64,000 nt of DNA, taken from positions 372,001 to 436,000 of the forward strand of contig JACGCN010000012.1 of NCBI GenBank assembly GCA_014905825.1. Reading direction: 5' to 3'. Every line of letters starts with the position of its first letter. Within the stretch, counting starts at the first letter, position 1. The DNA is from Lyophyllum atratum. Lineage: Eukaryota > Basidiomycota > Agaricomycetes > Agaricales > Lyophyllaceae. The translations under genes were made by a program, and so were the position numbers. Positions 11,961 to 23,232 of this stretch are shown one piece after another. Below the pieces are notes generated by a model. That model was not told the origin of the DNA. It ran no database searches and saw only the letters and a program-made list of their open reading frames with translations.

Positions 11961-12973
11961 TTAATCACCACGCTTGTTGCTGACACTGCCTGTAGCCTCG
12001 TTGTACTTGATTGCCAGTCTGTCGAACTCGGCTGCCTGTTGGCTTGCTTGCTTTTTGAGGGTTTCTGTGGAGATAGGTTCAGTGACGGTCGGGTAAAACG
12101 TTATGACAAGGATAAGAAGAGAATGGGTAGGAGGTATGGTTGTATGACTGACCGAAATCCCTCGCTTTCGCCTCTTCTGCTGCCAACTTCTTCTTCAAAT
12201 CTGCAATCTCCTTGGCGGCGTCCTGGGATTGTGCGCCAGATCCTTTAGATGACTATTTTCAATATGCAGTGAAAAGAAAAAAGGCAACATTAGCAGGTGC
12301 AACTTCGTATGGTCTAAGACGTACGTCTCTCTCTTTCTTGATCTTGGCGTATTCTTCTTGGGTATGAATGAGATCGAGAATAATGTAGAAGGTACGAGTA
12401 AGGACCAGGGAGAGGAAGAGGGTGAATCCCGTCAGGTATGTGTTTCTCTGAGAGCTAAGCGGGCGATATAAGTGCCGTATCTATGTAGAGAAGGGAATCG
12501 AGACGGACTAGAATTTCCTTGCCGCGAGGTTGGTTTCAGTCCTGACGTCATTTTGTCCAGACTTCGCGATGTCAGATTCAGCGGTGACTCGGAACATACG
12601 CTGGAGAGCGTCGGCGAATAGAATGGCTACAAAACTGTGAAGGGGAAGAGTTCACAGAGTTTAGCAATGGATCAGCGGTAGGAGATGTGGAGCGACGGAC
12701 ATGAAAGATATTTTAAGCGCGTAGGCAACTTTCGCGACGACGGGCGATTCTGAAAGGAACCTGAACAGATTTTTCCGGACTGTATAAGGGAGTGGGGCCA
12801 CGAGCAGACAGAATGTCACCATCTAGCATTTGAAGCTATCAGAACGATGACCTGAAGAAAGGAGGAAATAAGGCGCACCTCTGTCGCGAGGAGCATGAAG
12901 GTAAGGGAGTAACTGAGAAAAAATATCAGCAAGAAAGAATGAGAGAAATGGCTGGGGCTCACTAGATCGTCAT
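11961..12973 (-). CDS. ER membrane protein, BAP31/Yet3-like
   Basis: BAP31-family proteins are ER membrane proteins that handle export and quality control of other membrane proteins. Seven minus-strand exons can be read: 12973-12963 (11 bases), 12912-12879, 12822-12702, 12634-12509, 12454-12325, 12252-12153 and 12064-11961. The start MTIYYSLTFMLLATE, the block FCLLVAPLPYTVRKNLF, the hydrophobic third segment, the QRNTYLTGFTLFLSLVLTR block and the C-terminal coiled coil (ADLKKKLAAEEAKARDFETL) fit the family. The charged tail ends NKRGD. The exon sum is 626 bases, one short of a multiple of three. The shift falls at about 12720, between AKVAY and the expected LKISF. This is either a real frameshift or a one-base sequence error. 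Confidence 0.85.
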
Positions 12974-13047
12974 GGTGGTTAGAGGGAGAGAGTCAGGAAA
13001 CACGAAGCCGCAGTTGACGACAAAGTTGAGGCACGGTCACGCCCCAG

Positions 13048-13055
13048 TGACGTCA
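13048..13055. promoter_or_regulatory. CRE-type palindrome upstream of the BAP31-like gene
   Basis: A perfect TGACGTCA palindrome lies 75 bp upstream of the BAP31-like start codon. This is the classical binding site of ATF/CREB-type bZIP factors. Whether it is used is inference. Confidence 0.4.
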
Positions 13056-13954
13056 CCTTGAACACGTACTCAGACGACCAATCAAGCCATAATAAAAACT
13101 GCTTTTCGTCATGTATGTCGCGTCGGGCACGAAGCCCATGGCCAGGTAGCGTGGGGGTGAATTGAATCTCTTATCCCTCATTGTTTTGCTGAACTTCATT
13201 GCCCTTGCTACAGGTACTAAGTGCATCTTCTAGACTGATTCGGTGCGGCGACACATGCGGCAGGAGCATCGAGGCTGTGTGTCGTGATCCTGGTCTTTGC
13301 AGCCTCCGACCTCGCAAGTGTAAGCCATCATTATTGGATAGTTCGAAGTTCACTTGAAGTCACTTTGTTTCTACGGGACGTGAACCCAAAATAGTGGCGA
13401 TTCACAGCGTGGAGAGGCAAGTCTCTTCCATACGTTTCTTCGTAAGTAGGTGTTCCTAAACGCCAAATACACCTAGATCTGTCCAAATTTCAGGTTCTTT
13501 CGTAATGTCAAACTTCTGGCTTCCTTTAGGAACATATTGTACGTCCATAGGTCGTCTTTTAGATGGATGATTTTACCCCCGATCCCATGTTTGACTGAGT
13601 CTGCAAAACTTTCATTCAATACACGGTCAACGGGCGACCTTTAAGGTGCAGCTTGCCTTTCACATGACTGTACCCTGGGCCCTTCCGGTCGAATCACTTC
13701 CAACGGGATGCACCTGGATGCACATCCGAAACAGGGTGAAAGCGTGGCCTTGAGGCGCAAGGTACCCCTCGCAAAAGCTGCCTTGTTTCAATATACTATT
13801 TGCCCCCTCATAATTCTGTGAGTCCCGCTGCCATGATTATGTTCTCTGCTCCCGATGTCCTTTGGTCATAGGATCTAATCTGGGAGGATGCGGGCTCGGA
13901 AGCCAGTTTCGTCGTTGGCATAACGTTCTCTAGAGCTCGTCAACCCTGGCAGGA
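13056..13954. other. Intergenic
   Basis: No coding exon or domain is visible on either strand. The region lies between the minus-strand BAP31-like gene and the duplicated promoter block. Confidence 0.4.
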
Positions 13955-14345
13955 AGTGGATCCCCAGCATGACACCTGTCCTTGAGGCCTTCTGGACGAA
14001 GTAATACAAATCCCGCCTGCCAAGTGTACTCCCTAGACCGGAATCCAGTGGCCTACTCTTCTTTTCGGGTCTCTGACGAACTCTTCTATTCCATGTCGAT
14101 GTCTTTGCGAGCCTTGCTAACCTGTGGTATTCAGTTGATAAGCTCCGGACGGCTACACTACATTTTAGGTGGGTCGGATGCGCTTAGTTCGTCGTATGTT
14201 ATTCCAGTTGAAAGGAACAATGCACCGCAAGTTTGATCTTCTTCAATCAGGAAAATGTCGCGCCACAAGCCTAAAACCGTGCACGCCTCCATTCACCGTA
14301 CGCGCCCTCTTTGGATATACATGCTTTGTTTCTCTATCGAGCCTA
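13955..14345 (+). repeat. Orphan copy of a duplicated promoter block
   Basis: This segment matches 14660-15066 in the same orientation over most of its length, with scattered substitutions and small gaps. Shared landmarks include AGTGTACTCCCTAGACCGGA, TATTCCATGTCGATGTC and ATGTCGCGCCAC. The other copy is the upstream region of the secreted-protein gene at 15119 and ends in a TATA box. Here the corresponding position reads CTCTATCGAGCC, so the TATA box is lost, and no related gene follows. Confidence 0.75.
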
Positions 14346-14659
14346 ACAGAAGCTCGCCATAGCCATGCTACCAGTTTGGAGAACTTCTTCTCTTGTGGCG
14401 TGTCTTACTGCGAGTCGTGGGGTTGGTACGGAATATAGTGGTTAGCCACTGGCCAAGCCATGAGCAAGCCACCGGCCCGCCAACTCCGAACTCGCACCCA
14501 TCAACTTTTACCACGGGTGGCTTCAGACAAACCACCTAATATCAGTAGAACGAGCTATGTGCGTGTACCTCAATCATGGCCCGTCTTCGTGGCCCACGGG
14601 TGTTCAGCTTCGAAATCGGCAGGGCGCTTAACTTCGCCAGCTTGTAACCGATCCAGGGT
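14346..14659. other. Spacer between the two promoter copies
   Basis: I see no gene or feature. A 101-codon open frame starting at 14460 has no coding character that I can defend. Confidence 0.35.
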
Positions 14660-15066
14660 GAAAGCGGATCCCCACTCAATCCCCGCTGCTGCCCAGCATT
14701 ACACCTTTCCTTGCAGCCTTCTGGACGAAATAACGCGGATCATATCTGCTAAGTGTACTCCCTAGACCGGAATACAACGTCCTACTCTTCTTCTGGCTTC
14801 TCTGATGTACTTCCGTATTCCATGTCGATGTCATTGCGAGTCCCGCTAACCTGTGGTGGTTTAGTTGACAAGCTCCAGACAGGCTACGCTGTGCTTGGCG
14901 TCAGATGTGTTCGGTACGTCGTACGTTATTCTAGTTGAAATGGAGTATTGAACTGCAAGTTCGACCTTCTTCAATTAGGGAAATGTCGCGCCACCAGCCT
15001 AGAACCGTGCACGCCTCCGTTCACCGTGGGGTGCTCTTCCGGAGATATATGCTTCGTTTCTCTATA
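14660..15066 (+). repeat. Second copy of the duplicated block, promoter of the gene at 15119
   Basis: This is a direct repeat of 13955-14345. It ends in CTCTATAAAG, a TATA box at 15063-15069, about 55 bp before the start codon at 15119, so it functions as the promoter region of the first DUF5648-type gene. Confidence 0.7.
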
Positions 15067-15118
15067 AAGTCAGTGGTGCATCCGTAAAATGATTCAGCAT
15101 CTCAACACTTCAGACAAC

Positions 15119-15739
15119 ATGAAGTTTACCCTCTCACTCGCTGCAGCCCTCATCTGTATCGCCCAAGCCTCGGCTCTCACTGTCAAGCAGCGTGACGAGG
15201 TTACCTCTCTTGAGGTACGCCATGCTCTAAGTGTATATACACCAAAAGCCTAACTTTGCCATTTTGTACAGGCTCGTACTCCCGGCCCCGCCTGTGGTGA
15301 CCCCAGAACCGCGCTTCCTCTTCTGAGGGCGTGGAGGAATGATGTCTCCGACCATTTCTACACAACGGACGCTGCTGAAATGAACAATGCCGTATCACGC
15401 CTCGGATACGTCGCCGAGGGCACCACTGGCTATGTCTTCTCCGAGCAGCAGCCTGGAACGGTTCCTCTCTACCGTCTCTACAAGCAACTTGATACCGATC
15501 ACTTTTACACGACCAGTGCTTCGGAGAGAGACTACGCCGTCAGCGGTTATAAATATACGTCTGAAGGCGTTGTGGGCTATGTCTACGCCGATACCGCATG
15601 CGGAGGCCTTCCTCTGTACCGTTCGTACAATCTCGCAAAGGCAGATCATTTCTACACCATGTCTGCCTCTGAAAGGGACAGTGCGCAAGGAACAGGCTGG
15701 GCACCTGAGGGAATCGCGGCATACATATTGCCCTACTGA
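15119..15739 (+). CDS. Secreted protein with DUF5648-type repeats, copy 1
   Basis: Exons 15119-15214 and 15272-15739 encode 187 residues. The N-terminus (MKFTLSLAAALICIAQASA) is a typical signal peptide. The mature part carries three related units of about 45 residues, each with a P-L-Y/L-R core, then DHFYTT or DHFYTM, then E-x-x-x-A and G-Y. This is the pattern of DUF5648, a repeat of unknown function found in fungal and bacterial extracellular proteins. Two Cys, in ACGDP and TACGGLP, may pair. The paralogue at 16596 has the same exon structure. The role is unknown and an extracellular location is inferred. The promoter lies in the duplicated block. Confidence 0.85.
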
Positions 15740-16537
15740 ACACCATTGGTGAGTTACTACTTCTCCTTTTCAAGCATTCTCGATCTGATGCCATCGACCT
15801 CAAGATTATCCCAGGCTCTTCTACCAGCCCAATTCAGACCTACTCTTTTGATCATTCGTTTGGTTCCAATCTCTTTCTTGGTGGATGTTTGGCCGTGTTC
15901 GTGGTTGTAAATTACGGTCAATTTCTTCGTTTTCATTTCTTTCGTTTCTCCCTTGAAAGCTACCGTTTGAGTCAGCCCTGGCAAGGCGGCCAGGTAGACC
16001 AGTTCCGTGTCATGTCGGCTATGGACAGGACTATGTACGTGGTGTCAAATATCATAGCCTTGTTCATTCGGCGTGTCTTGAATGTGATTCCATCATAACT
16101 CATCTCGCTGGTACACTTGAGGTGAGAGTTTCTCGTCATTGTCATCGACTCAAAATTAGTCGCTGAACTAAGAAACAGAGCGTCAATCATCAGGTACGCA
16201 GACTTCTTTTCGACATGCTCATGCGGAGGCTGTTCCATCTTGCGAACAATGAAATCGAAGTCAGGCGTCTAACCTGGCATTCCATTCTTATGTGAACGTC
16301 TGGCATCTCCGCTTGTTTCTCTGTTAGTATGATACCTGTCTGGTGATTTCCATTCTATGGACTTGCGAGCTGTCTTCTATCACCATTCCCTACATCCATG
16401 CACCTGGGTCATGGCGTATCTTCCTGCCACATATGTTTGCAGCTCGCAATCCCCGAGGCGCCTAATGCCAGCTTGGATAGGATGCTTGGTGATCATCACG
16501 ACAGTTTATTTTCATTCTCGCAGCGGCTTCTGTTGCC
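15740..16537. other. Intergenic
   Basis: This is the 3' flank of copy 1 and the upstream region of copy 2. Open frames on the minus strand here are chance frames without domain or splice support. Confidence 0.4.
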
Positions 16538-16545
16538 TATAAAAG
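16538..16545 (+). promoter_or_regulatory. TATA box of the second DUF5648-type gene
   Basis: TATAAAAG lies 51-58 bp upstream of the start at 16596. The spacing is close to that of the TATA box of copy 1, but the surrounding sequence is not otherwise clearly related. Confidence 0.5.
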
Positions 16546-16595
16546 CAGTGCGGGAAATATCAGCAACCCCAATTTCTCTGAATAACCGAAGGACC

Positions 16596-17221
16596 ATGAA
16601 GTTCACCCTCACGTTTTTCTCAGCCCTCGTTGTCCAAACGTCCGCTCTCGCCTTCGCTGAGCGGGACACCGGAATCACTCTTCAGGTACGTCGAGCATGC
16701 AGCTGACTACCTAATAGCTATGTTCCTTCCTGAAGTTATTTCTGACCGGTTTTATCCAGGCGCGTACCTGCGGTGATCCTGCGACCGCCGTTCCCCTCCT
16801 GAGGGCGTACAGCGCCCAGGGTTCCGACCACTTCTACACAACCAGCGCCGCAGATATCCAGAACGCCGTTGATACTGGCACTTATGTCGCTGAAGGTGTC
16901 GCTGGCAAAATTTTCGCGACTCAAGTGCTTGGGACGGTCCCGTTTTACCGTCTCCATAGCCTGGCTCCAATCACGGACCACTTCTACACCAAGGACGCCT
17001 GGGAGAGAGACCAGGCTGTCAACGACCCTGGATACACTTACGAGGGCATTGTTGGATATGTTTACCCTGATGCTGCATGTGGTGGACTTCCCTTTCATCG
17101 ACTATACCATACTGCGCCTGCGGAGGATCATTTCTATACGATGGCGGATTGGGAGGTAACGTTTGCTGAAGGAGGGGGTTATGTGTATGAGAAGATTTCA
17201 GCGTACATAATTCCAGTTTGA
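16596..17221 (+). CDS. Secreted protein with DUF5648-type repeats, copy 2
   Basis: Exons 16596-16685 and 16760-17221 encode 183 residues. It is a paralogue of the gene at 15119: the same phase-0 intron position after the signal peptide region, the same ARTCGDP start of the mature domain, and three units with DHFYTT, DHFYTK and DHFYTM. The signal peptide is MKFTLTFFSALVVQTSALA. The two genes arose by tandem duplication and have diverged noticeably. No enzymatic motif is visible. The function is unknown. Confidence 0.85.
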
Positions 17222-17689
17222 ACCATGAGGTCAGTAAGACATTAGTATGATGACCCATGGTGAACTGACTGTCTGGTTAGACTAGGGCTCATGCAGCTGC
17301 TTATTTTTTTCTTGATTCCTGGTAGCGTAATATAGTGCTTGACGCCGCCTCTGCTATGAGAGTTATCTGGCAATGTATTTCGATCGCTGTACTTATGTTT
17401 CCTTTGAGCCACTGCTAGCTTTTCGAATAACCGGCCTTTTCAGTGACGGTAACTGCCATGACGGCCTCACATTAGTCAGAGTGGCTTATTTGAGCCTAGG
17501 CCTCCCATACTAATCCATCATGATCTATGTTTAGATCATGTAAGTACTTATCCAAAGTCATTCGTGATATGCTTCTGAATTATCATGAAGCGTTACGAAG
17601 CCATCAAGCTCCGGATCACTCGTTACTCCGATTCTTCTTAAGAATGCAATGGAGTGAGGTTCCCCGGAATCAACGTTTCTGTTTCCATC
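17222..17689. other. Intergenic
   Basis: I see no feature. This is the upstream region of the first epoxide-hydrolase-like gene. Confidence 0.4.
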
Positions 17690-18945
17690 ATGGATTCCTC
17701 TCTGTATAAATCTGTGACAACTCGTCGAAGTCTCAAGTACAGCTACTACTTCTCGGCGCCTACCACGGGCAAGCCTGTCATTCTCTTTGCCCATGGGTTT
17801 CCCTGCACTTCATACGACTGGAGATACCAAGTGGACTTCTTCAAGTCTAGGGGATACGGTCTGATCGTCCCAGATCTGCTGGGATATGGAGGAACAGACA
17901 AGCCTACCGACCCCGCCATCACGCACAGAGGATGATGTGCCAGGATGTCGTCGATATCCTCGACGCTGAGAAGGTAGACAAGGTCATTGCCATCGGACAT
18001 GATTGGTGAGTTGAGGCCTTCCCCTCCAGTGTGTTAGCAGTGCACCACAACTCATAAACTTGGTACTAGGGGTAGTACACTGGTTAGCCGCCTAGCTAAC
18101 TATCACGCCGATCGCTTCCTTGCCTTCGCCTTTCTTGCTCTTAGTTATGTTCCCCCAAGTTATGCCAAGTTTGAGGAGACCGCCGCACAGGTATGACTTC
18201 GGCCGTCACGAATTTTGGATTTTGAGCCCGAATACTCCGTAGTTAGCAAAACTTGTTGAGTATGAGGTACTCGGCTATTGGAATTTTTTCGCTGAGAAGG
18301 ATGCGCACAAGAGCATCGAAAAGAACGTACGCTGCTTGCTTCTTGGCTGGGTTTAATAGTCTCACAGATTTTTCCACAGTTTGACTCCTTCTATAATCTA
18401 CTCCTGGCGGAGGATCCGAGTCTCTGGATTTCGCATGTGGCTCCCACTGGCGCCTCAAAAGCATGGATCGAGGCTGACAGGAGAACGAATATGGCATCAT
18501 ACATTACCGAGGAGGTACATATCTCGACTTGGTTTCACTCCAATTGCTCAGCAATGCACGTCCTTAGGAAGTGAAGATCCAGAAGGAACACCTTATGAAG
18601 GGCGGAATGGAAGGTCCGCTCTGCTGGTACAAGTCTAACGTCATAGGTGTCGATTCAGAAGATGTCAAAGGTAAATCATCCTTCACGAGGCTCCTTTACT
18701 TTGCGACGGTTGACATCAGGGTGTTTGCAGCTATTTCGCCGGAAAAACTAGTCATCCAACAACCCGTATTCTTTGGAGCTGCTTTGAAGGACCCTCTCTG
18801 CGTGGCAGCAATGGGGAAGGGGATTTCTGCACAGACTTCCAAGGGCACGTTGACGGTGAAGGATTTTGACACTGGTCACTGGCTCATGTGGGAAGAGAAA
18901 GATAAGTTAAACCAGGAGCTTCTGGAGTGGGTCCAGGGTTTATGA
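17690..18945 (+). pseudogene. Epoxide-hydrolase-like alpha/beta hydrolase, copy 1, frameshifted
   Basis: This is the first of three tandem paralogues. Exon 1 (17690-18005) encodes the oxyanion motif HGFPCTSYDWRYQVDFF, LLGYGGTDKPTD and the nucleophile motif IGHDWGS across the first junction. It is 316 bases, while the matching part of copy 3 is 317. One base is missing at about 17917-17925, after TDP, which puts a stop at 17933. Exons 18070-18190 and 18243-18326 have exactly the lengths seen in the paralogues, and the later exons are intact to the stop, with the lid Tyr in CWYK and the catalytic His in TGHWLMWE. As read, the gene cannot give a full protein. A one-base assembly error in a C-rich stretch is equally possible. 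Confidence 0.8.
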
Positions 18946-19376
18946 AGCACAGAAATTCCTGTGAAATCTGCCATAGCTACGACCATACTTTGGAGTTTTG
19001 GAGATGCCAGTTGCGGTCATGACGCGAGATATAGGTCATGAAAGCCCCAGTCTTTAAGCAAAGTCAAAATAGTAAAGCGTGTCCCGATAGCAATCAGTTT
19101 TAAGTCCAAGACCGTTTCATTCAAACAGATAGCAACGCAGTGGCACGACGCAGGCTGCGTTTCGTCGAGTTGGTAGAATTTCGCTAAGCATGATACACTG
19201 ATCAAACACTAATCAGTGATAATATGATTAGATCAGATCGTTGTTCACCTTGGCATGAGTTGACTACATCGGTCCCGACGACCACTGAGCGATACCAGGC
19301 AATACCCCCTTTCGGGCTGGATTGGCGTAATACCGGCCTCCGAGTCCCATTATGCTAGGACCCACTTCGAATCAGC
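18946..19376. other. Intergenic
   Basis: This is the spacer between copies 1 and 2 of the hydrolase genes. No feature seen. Confidence 0.4.
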
Positions 19377-20662
19377 ATGTCCACTTTCATCATGGACTCC
19401 TCTTCTCACTATAAATCGGTGACAACGCGCCGAAGCCTCAAGTACAGCTACTTCTTCTCACCGCCTACCTTAGGCAAACCTGTCCTTCTCTTTATTCATG
19501 GATTCCCTTGCACGTCATACGACTGGCGATACCAAGTTGACTTCTTCAAAGCCAAAGGATATGGCCTCATCGTTCCCGATATGCTTGGATATGGAGGAAC
19601 GGACAAGCCAACCGACCCCGCTCAGTATGCGCAAAGTTTGATGAGCCAGGATGTCATCGATATCCTTGATTTTGAGAATGTGGACAAGGTTATTGCCATC
19701 GGACACGATTGGCAAGTTATCTGTACTGTTCTCAGGATTGCCGCAGATCTCAAACTTGTACTTCAGGGGCAGTATCCTGGTCAGCCGCCTCGCTAACTAT
19801 CACCCCGATCGCTTTATCGCCTTCGCCTTTCTCGTTGTTAGCTACGTTTACCCCAGTGACGCCAAACTCGAGGATGTACTTGCATTGGTATGCCACTAGA
19901 TCCCCACTTCCAGTTGGACCAGCTAAAAGTGAACCTCTCATAGACGAAACAGCTTGTGGGTTATGAGCTCCTTGGATACTGGGCTTTCTTCTCCGAGAAG
20001 GACGCACATGAAATTGTCGAAAAGAATGTATGCAACCAGGTTTTCGATCTCATTCATCCATCTCACAGTTTTGAAACAGATGGACTCCTTCTTTAGCCTA
20101 CTTTTGGCGGAGGATCCAAAGCTCTGGGCAACACATCTCGGGCCCAGTGGTGCGCTCAAGGCTTGGCTCGAGAGTGACAGGAAAACCACTCTTGGGTCAT
20201 ACCTTACTGAGGAAGTACGATAAATTACGCATATCTTGATTTCATCGGCCGCCCTGACCCAATAAATTCAGGAAGTGAAGGTTCAGAAGGAAAAACTCCT
20301 TAAAGGTGGCTTCGAAGCTCCCCTCTGCTGGTACAAAAACAGTGTGATGGGTCTTGACGCGGAAGACGGAAAAAGTTAGTAATTTCAAACTCGGTCTTTG
20401 TTCCCATAGTGAAACGTGGACATTGCAAGGTATTCCACCCGAAAATTTGTCCATCCAGAAGCCTGTCTTTTTTGGCGCCGCGATGCAGGATGTTCTCTGC
20501 CTGGCAGCAATGGGAATGGGCGTCTCTCAGCACATCAAGGGCCCGCTGACTGTAAAGGAGTTCAACACTGGACACTGGCTCATGTGGGAGGAAAGAGACA
20601 AACTGAACCAGGAGTTGTTCGACTGGGTCGAGGGGGTCGAGAAGTTAGTACACCTCCTCTAA
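19377..20662 (+). CDS. Epoxide-hydrolase-like alpha/beta hydrolase, copy 2
   Basis: Soluble epoxide hydrolases open epoxides to diols through an Asp nucleophile. Exons are 19377-19711, 19767-19887, 19944-20027, 20080-20214, 20272-20374 and 20430-20662, giving 336 residues. HGFPCTSYDWRYQV is the oxyanion-hole region. The Asp of GHDW is the likely nucleophile, the Tyr of CWYKNS a lid tyrosine, the Asp of AAMQDVL the acid and the His of TGHWLMW the base. An alternative start 15 bases downstream would match copy 1. The first intron (19712-19766) has a GC donor, where both paralogues have GT. The C-terminus extends nine residues beyond the other copies. Substrate unknown. Confidence 0.9.
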
Positions 20663-21425
20663 CGATTCTTATGCCGTCCCAATAAGATCCATCCCGCAGG
20701 ATATAAGCAACGAAAGTCTAGAATAAACAATGTACATTGGCGTGCTCGACCGATTTACCGAATGCAATGATCTTAGCAGGGCAGAGTAATCTGTATCTGA
20801 CTGAAGCCGTATGGGATGAATTTTCACGACCCGAGAACCCGGAATATTCGTCCCAGTACCTGCGTGAGCTCTGACAAACCATTTAGGACCTAGTAAGCCG
20901 GCCCTGGAGAGAGACCAGGCAGTGGGTCAGCAGCCGACGTCTATCTAGGGTTTTCCCTTTTACTGGCTACTCCTACACCGTCTATGATGTCAGGGATGGA
21001 CGCGTTCTTGCCGGTCGAGGGATTGTGCGTACCAAGAATCCAGTAACGCATGCAACTTTGCGGGACCCACGGAGGTGAGTTATTAAGCTGCATTTTAGTG
21101 TTGAGTTGTCCTGAAACCCGCGAAGTGCAATCAGGCCGATAAACAAGGAAGCACGACATGGAGGCGGAATCTCTGCTCCATTCGATACAAAACATTGCTG
21201 AGCTCAAGGTATGCTTCTTTGCAAGCGAGGTAATATCAGCCTTTACGTTCGGCGCGATCATCCGTCATCAAGGAATTATGGGCTCGACACTCACCGTCTA
21301 GTCATCATCAAACAAATCCTTGAAACTTGGGGTTGACCTTGTGACTCGAGCTGCTTTGACGCTGACGCATCTAAGGTCTTTAAAAGCACGAAGGAATCCA
21401 CTTCTATGGCATCAACGAGTCCCCT
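20663..21425. other. Intergenic
   Basis: No coding signal that I trust. A minus-strand frame of 106 codons at 20941-21261 has no recognisable motif and looks like chance. Confidence 0.35.
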
Positions 21426-22705
21426 ATGACTATCATGCATTCCTCTCTCTACAAATCTGTGACTACGCGTCGAGGCTTCAAATATAGCTACTACTTCTCA
21501 CCTCCCACTGTAGGAAAACCAGTCATCCTTTTCGCCCATGGATTCCCCTACACTTCATATTTCTGGAGGTATCAAGTCGACTTCTTCAAAGCCCAAGGGT
21601 ATGGCCTCGTTGTCCCTGATCTACTTGGATACGGCGGGACCGACAAGCCTGTTGACCCTTCTCAGTACCTACTGAGCTTGATGAGCCAGGATGTAGTTGA
21701 CATTCTCGACGCTGAGAATGTGGACAAGGCAATCGCAATCGGGCACGACTGGTATGTCAATATCACTTACCTTGACTGGCGGTATACCAAACACCATAAT
21801 TTGTGCCTGTAGGGGGAGTGGCCTTGTCAGTCGCCTGGCCAACTATCATGCAGATCGGTTTATCGCATTCGGGTTCCTTGCCATGAGCTATATGGCTCCC
21901 AGCGACGCCAAGTTCGAGGACATGCTCGCACAGGTGCGCGTGTGCATCCTTTGTGATTTTATACCACGCCCTTTATTTAACTCAAGCTTCGCGTAGACCA
22001 AAAAGCTTGCCGGATATGAACTTTTTGGATATTGGCCCTTTTTCTCTGAGAAGGACGCGCACAAAGTCATTGAAAAGAATGTTTGTTGCTGGTTTTCTCA
22101 CCTTGTTACGCAATCACATACTCATAGGCCTTGCGTAGATCGATTCCTTCTATAGCTTACTCTTGCCAAAGGATCCAAAGCTTTGGAGAGAGCACGTCGC
22201 GCCCACCGGCGCTTTCAAGGCATGGGTTGAAGCTGACAAGAAGACAACCTTTGCATCCTACGTGCCTGAAGAGGTATGTGCCCTGCACGTCTTTAGCTTA
22301 TCCTCAATCCTTAATCGTACAAAACCTCTAGGAAATAGAAATTCAAAAGGGACTTCTCCTGAGGGGCGGCCTTGAAGCCCCGCTGTGTTGGTACAAAACG
22401 ACAGTGTTGGGCTTGGACGCAGAAGACAGCAAAGGTACTGTATCTGTCCTTGCAAGGTTTTCTTCCTATGTTGAGTATGTTTGGTGGCAGGTATCGCAAA
22501 GGAGAATCTTATCATTCGACAACCCGTCTTTTTTGGCGCTGCCCTCAAGGACTACGTCTGTGTGGCGGCGATAGGAAAAGCAGTTTCCCAACAGTATTGC
22601 AAGGGCTCATTGACTATCAAGGAGTTTGATGCTGGCCACGCTCTCGTATGGGAAGAGAAGAACAAGGTGAATAAGGAGTTGCTCGAGTGGATCAAGGGAC
22701 TATGA
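21426..22705 (+). CDS. Epoxide-hydrolase-like alpha/beta hydrolase, copy 3
   Basis: Exons are 21426-21751, 21813-21933, 21997-22080, 22139-22273, 22332-22434 and 22491-22705, giving 327 residues. Exon sizes 2 to 5 (121, 84, 135 and 103 bases) equal those of copy 2, so the array arose by duplication of a whole gene. The catalytic elements match copy 2: HGFPYTSYFWRYQV, GHDWGSG, CWYKTT, AALKDYV and the His in AGHALVWEE. The base-His neighbourhood (AGHALVW against TGHWLMW) and HGFPYTSYF are the main differences near the active site and may shift substrate range. The start could also be the Met four codons in. Confidence 0.9.
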
Positions 22706-23232
22706 ATAAGGCGTCATTCTTCCACAACCTGTCAACGTACTCAGCAGTGTATTCCCCAGTACCGAGATGGCTTCCTTGGCGATGTTTGAAAATATAAGTG
22801 AGGAGAGTGCCAGAATATGGCACGAAATAAGAATGCTGTATCTTTCTGCAGAGTTGAAACATTTTAGCTATACCTAGTAAACACAAATGACTGTTAGGCG
22901 TTTCCGTTCACTTGGGTAGAGGTCGGGAGACCGTCTTAGGAAAGCTAAAGAAGAGCTCCTTCCACGTTTGAAGCTCGAAGTGTAGCGTTGAGAAACTAAA
23001 TATCGCAAAATAATGAAGCATCAAGATGACCACTGTCCCAGAAAACATCTCTACCGAACAATCTCTAAATACCTCCTCGATATATATGGAGGGCTAGTCA
23101 CCGAGTGGATGGACTGAAATTGCATGTCGGCCCGGTCGATCGATCGGAAGGGTCCGAGATGGTCATGCCAATAAATCTTGCTTCTTGCAAACTCATCTGT
23201 TCACTGGATCGCAGCCCAAGCATATTCCATCA
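22706..23232. other. Intergenic
   Basis: This is the 3' flank of copy 3 and the upstream region of the Yae1-like gene. I see an AT-rich stretch (TATATATGGA) at about 23080-23090 and nothing else. Confidence 0.4.
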
